The notes beneath the pieces were generated by a model. It was not told the origin of the DNA. It saw only the letters and a program-made list of their open reading frames with translations, and did not search any database. From the NCBI GenBank assembly GCA_025200525.1, contig CM045758.1, forward strand, positions 161,631,040 to 161,695,039: a stretch of DNA of 64,000 nucleotides, in the 5' to 3' direction. Shown here one piece after another: positions 57,426-64,000 of the stretch. The DNA is from Camellia lanceoleosa (lineage: Eukaryota > Streptophyta > Magnoliopsida > Ericales > Theaceae). The translations under genes were made by a program, and so were the position numbers. Position 1 is the first letter of the stretch, and each line of letters opens with the position of its first letter.

Positions 57426-60400
57426 GCTGAAATAGAGGAATTATCACACGATGTGGACGACATGCATCTGTCAGCCGTCATGTCAGAAGTGAACATGGTG
57501 GGGTCAAACCCGAGGGAGTGGTGGGTGGACACTGGGGCCACTTGCCATATTTGTGCAGAGAAGAGAATGTTCACAACTTTCTAACCGGTTTCAAATGGGG
57601 AGAAGTTGTTTATGGGAAACTCTGCAACCTCAGCTGTTGAGGGTAAAGGCAAGGTGATCCTGAAGATGACTTCAGGAAAAGAACTGACTTTGGACAATGT
57701 CCTTTTTGTGCTGGACATTCGTAAGAACCTTGTCTCGGGGTCTCTCCTAAGCAAGCATGGCTTCCGCATGGTGTTTGAATCAAACAAGGTCTTGTTGACC
57801 AAGGGCGGGGTCTATGTAGGGAAGGGATATATGTCGGTGGTATGTTTAAATTGAATGTAATGACACTTATCCCTAAGATTAATGAGAAAGCTTCTTCTTC
57901 TGCTTATATGCTTGAGTCCCCTAATTTATGGCATGGTAGATTGGGTCATGTAAATTTTGACTCTTTACGTAGATTAATCAAGTTAGATCACATTCCATCT
58001 TTCAAGATTAATCCACAACACAAGTGTGAAACTTGTATAGAAGCAAAATTAACAAGGTCTTCTTTTCATTCTATTGAAAGAAGTATCCAGCCTTTGGATT
58101 TAGTGCATAGTGATGTGTGTGACTTGAAAGTTGTACAATCATGTGGTGGCAACAAGTACTTCATCACTTTTGTTGATGATTGCACTAAATACTGTTATGT
58201 GTATTTGCTTAAAAGCAAAGACGAGACTATTGATAAATTTATTTTTTTTAAGAATGAAGTTAAGAATCAATTAAGTCAGAGAATCAAGGCATTGAGAAGT
58301 GATCGTGGTGGTGAGTATGAATCCCCGTTTGCCGAGACTTGTGCTCAATTTGGGATTATTCACCAAACCACAGCGCCTTATTCGCCTCAGTCAAATGGTG
58401 TTGTTGAGCGGAAGAACAGGAAGCTGAAAAAGATGATGAATGCAATGTTGATAAGTTCTGGGTTGCCACAGAACTTATGGGGGGAAGCAATTCTCTCCAC
58501 GAATTATATTCTTAATAGAATACCACGAAAGAAAGTGAACAAGGCTCCATATGAGTTGTGGAAAGGTCACAAGCCTTCATATAAATACCTACGAATGTGG
58601 AGGTGTCTTGCAAAAGTGGCGGTACCTACACCCAAGCGGGTTAGGATAGGTCCGAAAACCGTGGACTGTATATTCATTGGTTATGCACAAAATAGTAGTG
58701 CATATAGATTTCTTGTGCACAAGTCTGATATTTCAGCTATATACAAGAATACTATCATGGAATCTAGAAGTGCATCTTTCTTTGAAGATGTATTTCCGTA
58801 TCGTCCCCAAGACATGGTTCCGAGTTCCATGAAAGAAATAGATGATCACAAAGACGATCACATAGATGATCACATGGATGATCAAACAGCTGATCAAATA
58901 ACTGATCAAGTAGATGATCAAGCTGATGAAGTAGATGAGCCAAGAAAGAGTAAAAGGGCTAGAACCACAAAGTCTTTTGGTCCAGACTTCTTGACTTATA
59001 CGTTAGAGGGAGAACCTCGAACGTTCCATGAAACTGTGACTTCACCTAAAAGTCCTTTATGGAAAAAAGCAATTAAAAGTGAGATTGATTCCATCTTACA
59101 GAACCATACTTGGGAGTTGGTTGATCTACCCCCAGGCAGTAAGGCCTTGGGGAGTAAGTGGATCTTTCGAAGAAAGATGAAAGCGGATGGGCAAATTGAC
59201 AAATATAAAGCTCGGCTAGTTATCAAAGAATACAGACAGCGAGAAGGCTTGGATTACTTTGATACGTATTCACCTGTAACAAGGATTACATCCATTCACA
59301 TGTGATTGCAATAGCAGATTTACGTGGTTTAGAAATACATTAGATAGATGTAAAGACAGCTTTCTTAAATGGAGATTTAGATGAAGAAATCTACATAGAG
59401 CAACCCGAGGGGTTTTCAGCTCCAGGGAAAAGTAAGAAAGTCTGTAAGCTTGTCAAGTCATTGTATGGTTTGAAGCAAGCTCCCAAACAATGACATGAGA
59501 AATTTGACAATACTATGTTGTCAAATGGGTTTCGAATCAATGAGTGTGATAAGTGCGTATATGTTAAAGACACTAACAAAGGTTATGTCATTTTGTGTCT
59601 ATACGTTGATGACATACTCATTGTTGGTAGCAATGATGAAATGATTAAATCTACCAAAAGATTGTTAAACTCTAAGTTTAACATGAAGGATATGGGCCTT
59701 GCAGATGTCATTCTGGGTGTTAAGATCACTAGAACATCTGGTGGTATTGTACTTTCTCAAGCTCATTATGTTAATAAGATACTTGAGAAATTTGGAAAGT
59801 CGGATACAAGTATGTTTAGGACACCGGTAGACTTAAGTCTATATTTGACCAAGAATAATGGTGAAAGTGTCTCTCAACTAGAATATTCTCGGGTCATTGG
59901 GAGTTTAATGTATCTGATGAGTTGTACAAGGCCGGATATCGCCTCTGTTGTTAGTAAATTTGAGTAAATACACGAGTAATCCTAATGCTACTCATTGGAA
60001 GGGCATTATGCGGGTGTTGGGGTATATCCGTTACACCCTGGATTATGGACTGCATTATACCAGATACCCAGCGGTACTAGAAGGGTATAGTGATGCAAAT
60101 TGGATATCTGATATAAAAGATTCCAAATCCACTAGTGGTTATGTGTTTACCCTCGGAGAGGCAGCCATGTCTTGGAAATCTGCCAAGCAAACGTGTATCT
60201 CGAGATCAACGATGGAATCTGAGTTTATTGCTTTAGATAAAGCAATTGAAGAAGCTAAATGGCTTCGCCAGTTTGTTGAGGACATTCCACGTTGGCCGAA
60301 ACCTGTGCCAGCTATCAGTATTCATTGTGATAGCCAATCAGCGATTGGTCGAGTACAGAGTAATATGTATAATGGAAAGTCTAGACATATCCGTCGTAGA

Positions 60401-60580
60401 CATAATTCCATATGACAACTACTCTCAAATGGAGTTATCTCTCTAGACTATGTCAAGTCTAAGGACAATATTGCGGATCCGCTAACCAAAGGGTTAACCC
60501 GAGAGTTAGTAGAAAAGTCGTCAAGAGAAATGGGGTTAAGGCCTTTAGTAAAGGTTACCGGAACGGCAAACCCAACCTAG
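57426..60580 (+). pseudogene. Copia-3 pol (protease, integrase, RT, RNase H), broken
   Basis: Protease WWVDTGATCHIC at about 57520 has the intact DTG. A one-base loss near 57838 separates this from 57842-59305, which holds the integrase zinc region ([26 protein letters not shown]), core (HSDVCDLKVV, RSDRGGEYESP, VVERKNRKLKK), a repetitive Asp/Gln linker (58846-58940) and the RT start. A base loss near 59302, a stop in [11 protein letters not shown] region (59341) and TGA for Trp near 59493 follow. 59515-59967 has LYVDDILIVGS (intact YVDD); a shift near 59950 leads to the RNase H part ([34 protein letters not shown]). One more TGA at 60413 precedes the end at 60580. Active-site residues are mostly intact, unlike copia-1. 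Confidence 0.9.
58846..58940 (+). repeat. In-frame tandem repeat in copia-3 pol linker
   Basis: About seven imperfect units of GATGATCACAT/GATGATCAA encode DDH-DDHMDDQ-TADQ-type acidic repeats between integrase and RT. All units are a multiple of three, so the frame is kept. Confidence 0.85.
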
Positions 60581-61128
60581 TTGACTGGAGATCCCAAGAT
60601 CTAGGTTCAAAGGGACAACCTAACTTCATGTAACCGGTGAGTCACTGAAGAGGTAAATCCTCTTGCCCATTCCTTTATACAATGATGCCCTGTAAGGGTA
60701 GAAGGTTAAGCTAATGCTTTTAATGACCTTAGTGATGTGGTATAATGAAATACCGTATCTAGGTCACCTATGTGAGTGCGAAGTGGGGCCGCTTCTTTAA
60801 GAATTGCCAAGGCCGAATTCTTTAAAAACACTCACAAAACCAGGCTAGTGTTCTAGGGCCATACCGGACATACCAGTGAGAACAAGAACAATGGTTGGAC
60901 TAACTCCTGTGTGAGGTCTATTGTCTCGGTTTACATAAACGGCAGAACAGTTCAAGACATCACGTTCCTGGTCACCAAGAAATCCGATGAGCTTTCACTA
61001 CAAAGGTTCAAGGCCATGACTACCTTTTACGTCTGAGGTTAGTCTGTGTGCTCTCTCTCTTTCCGAGTCTTTGTTGATAAACGTTGAGCGTTTGCTGTAT
61101 TCGGTCAATTTTTATTCATGTGGGGGAT
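60581..61128 (+). other. Copia-3 3' untranslated interior and polypurine tract
   Basis: No coding region. Ends with CATGTGGGGGAT (about 61118-61128), the plus-strand primer directly before the 3' LTR. Confidence 0.75.
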
Positions 61129-61676
61129 TGTTGGAGAAAAATGGTTGAATGAGAAATTGACTCATAAATGTGTATATAACTCACACATTTAAGGCTCATC
61201 AGTTTTACAAAATTGATTGGGCAGTTTTGCTAGCATTAGTTGCCAACCTTGATAGCTAGAGGCTCCTCCCCTCTCCCCCATGGTGTATAAAAGGAGACCC
61301 TATTCCTTGCAAAGAGATATAGAATTTTTCCTTGACATCCATACACTGTCAGTCTACTTCTCCTATAATTTTCTTCACGAGAGAGTCTTTGCCGTTGTCA
61401 GATTCGCTAAGCTAATCGAAGGTGCTTGTTGTGGTGGTAAAACCGTCGTATCTGGAAGTAGGCGTGATATCTCCGGCACCAACGGTGGCGGCAAATCTAT
61501 TTTAAGGAGACTGTGGTATCACACAGGCTTCAGTTTGCTTCCTTTAACCATTTTATATTTTATCTGTCTTTTATTCAGCATGTTATTTTTCCTGAGATTG
61601 AAGGTTTGTTTTGTTCATCTCATAATTTTGCGATATGCAATGTGAAATTATGTAATGTGAGTAGTTTTTCCCAACA
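61129..61676 (+). repeat. 3' LTR of copia-3
   Basis: 548 bp, TGTTGGAGAAAAATGG to TTTCCCAACA. The open frame at 61280-61645 lies within the LTR and is not a gene. Confidence 0.92.
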
Positions 61677-61681
61677 AATTT

Positions 61682-63269
61682 AGCCCCAAAAAATTGTACT
61701 TTCAAAATAATTTCATCTTAATCATAAGGGAACATTATTAGAAAATTCACGTAAAGCGTTATAATGATCGCATTTTATTTTTGTGTATCATCTCATGAAT
61801 CAACATTGAATTGGTAATGGAAATAGCTTCAAAATCTACTAGTGGCCTCGAATGCAAAGAGAGCCTAGCATTTGGGTAATCTTTATGGGTATGATACAGC
61901 ATTTGAGTAATCTTATGAGTATGAACCACAATCTGGGTAAATCTTAAGGGTATGACCAGGATTATATAAGAACATATATTGAACCAATAATTTTATCAAG
62001 TGTTATACACTCAGTCAAATTATATATTGAACATATATTGAACCATTTTGTCATTCTATTCTATCAAGTGTTATACACTCAGTCAAATTAACTGAAGTTC
62101 TTATTTGACTACTGCATTTCAAGTTAATTTAGATCTTTCTCTCCTAAAATTGGGATTCTTTGTCGAGTCATTAAAAAAGGGTTATAGGTCAACGATCATA
62201 ACATCCTACTCGTAACAATTTGTATGTGAATTAACATTTTTGAGAAGTATATACAAAATGAGTCTAAATTATACCAAAACAAAGAAATTTAAAAAAAAAA
62301 ATTTGTTAAAAATATAAAGAACCATGTTTTATAAGAAATATACAACAGAAAACTCAATAGGAAAAACTTTGCACTTCATTAAAAATTAAAAACAAAAGAG
62401 AGATGGAGATGAACTGCTTTGAAACTAAGCAATTTTGCGTTCAAGTAGAAATTCATAAAAAGAAAAGTAAGAAAAAATAAATAGAAAGTAGATTGAACAC
62501 ACACACACACACGGAGAGTTCTGAATCACCTCAGAAGAAAAAAGAAGAGTTATGTGATACACCCAAAAAGAAAGAAAAAATTGAACAAGAGCGCACTCGG
62601 TGTGCAATTAAGATTTAAAAAAGAAGAAAAGAAAACATAATTTTTATAAATTTAAAAAAAAAAAAAAAAAAAAGGCGCTCTAAGACATCAAAAAGTATGA
62701 GACAGAAAATAAATTGATATTAGGTTATTTGATTCATTAATACTACAATACAAATCTAGACTTAACTGGCCAAAATTGTCATCTTGTGATTTAAAATTAT
62801 TCTACATATGAACTCCACATTACACAAATTTAATCTCAACTAGATAACTCTCATTCAGGATAAATAGAGATACTTAAGTGGGGTTCATAGCATTTTTCTA
62901 TTTGATTAAATGGGAGAAGAAGAAAAAAAAGAAGGAAAAAGCAGTAGTCAAATGATACATATGCAACGAGGGAGATATATGACAACGTATAACTGGAGAG
63001 AAAAATTTCTCCTAGCAGAGAGGGAGATACTCAAATTACAATAATGTACATTCAACATTTTCAAACTGCAACAATATTTGAATCTATATCGGCTTAATTT
63101 GTATTTCTTATCCTATTCAATCCAACATGACCTATTAATGTTCAATTTGGACATAAGTGTAAAATGTGTATTTTAAGCCACAAACACAAATATACAAACA
63201 AAAATTCACATACAAAACAAAACAAGGCTTATACATTGGATTGAATAGGATCATGGTTGCAAATCTAAC
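61682..63269. other. Intergenic DNA 3' of the farnesylcysteine lyase gene
   Basis: AT-rich, no gene seen. Features: three imperfect units of GGGTAATCTTATGGGTATGA type (about 61875-61965), a 29-bp direct repeat TATCAAGTGTTATACACTCA... at 61994-62022 and 62062-62090, a CA run (62497-62511) and a poly(A) run (about 62655-62674). Confidence 0.6.
61994..62090. repeat. 29-bp direct repeat
   Basis: TATCAAGTGTTATACACTCA followed by GTCAAATTA occurs at 61994-62022 and 62062-62090 without mismatch, 68 bp apart. It may be a footprint or a local duplication. Confidence 0.9.
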
Positions 63270-63537
63270 TTACAAATCTGAATGGAAATCATGTGTACCA
63301 GAGCTAGAGCTCTTCAAGTTTGATGAACTTGATTTCCCGTGACCAGAGGACCTCAATAGGATGAGTCGCGCTACATTCTCGGCTGCAACAGCACTTGTTT
63401 CCATGGTACTGGCTGCATTCTCAAAAGCATTCACATAGTACAAATGCCGGCCATCCAACATAAACGGTGCAAACCTTTCCGGAGCCTTGTAATGAGGATA
63501 AGCTCCCCAATTTATTCTAATTGTCTCTGTCCGCACA
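63270..63537 (-). CDS. FCLY: Farnesylcysteine lyase (prenylcysteine oxidase family), last exon
   Basis: The terminal exon begins after the acceptor CCATTGTAG (minus strand, AG at 63538-63539) and ends at TAA 63270-63272. It encodes TETIRINWGAYPHYKAPERF, APFMLDGRHLYYVNAFENAA and STMETSAVAAENVARLIL, the C-terminal region of plant farnesylcysteine lyase / prenylcysteine oxidase, then a Ser/His-rich tail. The family uses FAD to oxidise farnesylcysteine, from breakdown of prenylated proteins, to farnesal and cysteine; in Arabidopsis loss affects abscisic acid signalling. The codon split over the intron (AG + T, Ser) keeps the frame with the upstream exon. No stops or shifts, so the gene looks functional. 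Identification is from remembered family motifs. Confidence 0.87.
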
Positions 63538-63850
63538 CTACAATGGCAAGAATTAACAAACCATCAAACATTTTGAACGTCTGATAAATTCAGTTATCTG
63601 ATTGGTCTATGAAAATCAATGAAATTCTGCTAATTAGGCACTCTATATATTATGTGATGCTTTCTCACATCTTCAAACTATCAAGTTTAGGTTTTCCACT
63701 TATAAAAGTTCCTTTTAAAACTTCAGGATTTGTAATTGGGACATTAGCACATATTAAATAAATCTTCCCACAATGCAAAGAAACTACTAAAATGAAAAAA
63801 AGTAATAGATCAGTCTTTCCTGCAATAACTAAATGAGATTTACGGCTTAC
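63538..63850 (-). other. Last intron of the farnesylcysteine lyase gene
   Basis: 313 bp, donor TTTAG|GTAAGC (GT at 63849-63850) and acceptor TTGTAG (63538-63540 side) on the minus strand, AT-rich as usual for plant introns. Predicted from splice consensus and protein continuity. Confidence 0.85.
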
Positions 63851-64000
63851 CTAAAAATGCGATCCAGCAATGCATCTGCTACTGGTTCACGAGAGAATAT
63901 CTTGTAGCTCATATCATTCTCATCGTGTTGCTTGAGAACAGAAATGCTTGTGAATGGAAGATCAGAACTCTCTACAGTACCCACCAGTTCTGGAATTGCT
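63851..64000 (-). CDS. FCLY: Farnesylcysteine lyase, penultimate exon (runs off the window)
   Basis: Open on the minus strand from the window edge, with ELVGTVESSDLPFTSISVLK, YKIFSREPVADALLDRIF. These match the middle/C-terminal part of the prenylcysteine lyase domain, and the exon joins in frame to 63270-63537. The FAD-binding N-terminus and the promoter lie beyond position 64000, so start, length and regulation cannot be judged. Confidence 0.85.

Larger units (their letters stand above)
54494..61676 (+). mobile_element. Copia-3: older Ty1/copia retrotransposon
   Basis: LTRs 54494-55054 and 61129-61676 start TGTTGGAGAAAAATGG and end TTTTTCCCAACA, flanked by perfect AATTT duplications (54489-54493 and 61677-61681). 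The LTRs differ at many sites and several indels, especially around 54735-54870, so it is clearly older than copia-2. Gag and pol resemble copia-1 closely, and the polypurine tracts match. Confidence 0.92.

Noticed and set aside
61280..61645. 121-residue frame near copia-3 end
   Set aside because: Lies wholly within the 3' LTR; the 5' LTR copy does not keep it open.

Overview
The window is nuclear DNA of a flowering plant, most likely a eudicot with a large repeat-rich genome. Pointers are nested Ty1/copia and Ty3/gypsy LTR retrotransposons primed by initiator-Met tRNA, a tRNA-derived SINE, several MITEs, a broken S1/SPH (self-incompatibility-like) gene and the 3' end of an intron-containing farnesylcysteine lyase gene. 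I cannot name the species. Only one live-looking host gene is visible (63270 to the right edge, minus strand) plus one host pseudogene (41021-41446).

Layout. 84-10139: a gypsy-type element 'A' (plus strand) with a gag remnant and no pol, carrying an inverted solo LTR of its own family (5281-7766). 10159-35638: copia-1 (minus strand, TSD CTTCT), about 7.4 kb natively but swollen to 25.5 kb by nested insertions: a chromodomain gypsy element 'B' (11147-23349) inside its 3' LTR, itself split by a solo LTR A (17551-20364); a hAT-type MITE (23526-23909); a solo LTR A in the RT region (25422-27983); a solo LTR B in the integrase region (29232-31229); and a solo LTR 'C' in its 5' LTR (34360-35303). 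Each junction was fixed by target-site duplications and by continuity of the interrupted sequence.

35644-47221 is AT-rich DNA with a SINE (39740-40022), the S1 pseudogene, a CCA/CAC-rich tract, three MITEs and an inverted repeat. 47222-53687 is copia-2 (minus strand, TSD AGAGG, nearly identical 360-bp LTRs, youngest). 54494-61676 is copia-3 (plus strand, TSD AATTT, older), related to copia-1. 61677-63269 is intergenic; the farnesylcysteine lyase gene follows.

The most unusual signal is inside the LTRs. Families A and B, which differ otherwise, both carry a cluster of palindromes of the CGCTCGAGCG type arranged in pairs exactly 20 bp apart (at least 23 pairs counted), with pairs recurring at alternating intervals of about 52 and 70 bp. 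In one LTR copy (17551-20364) the cluster is replaced by CACGTG-type palindromes with 21-bp spacing. I know of no named element matching this architecture. All retroelement coding regions are broken; many of the nonsense codons and lost catalytic residues are of the C-to-T / G-to-A class.
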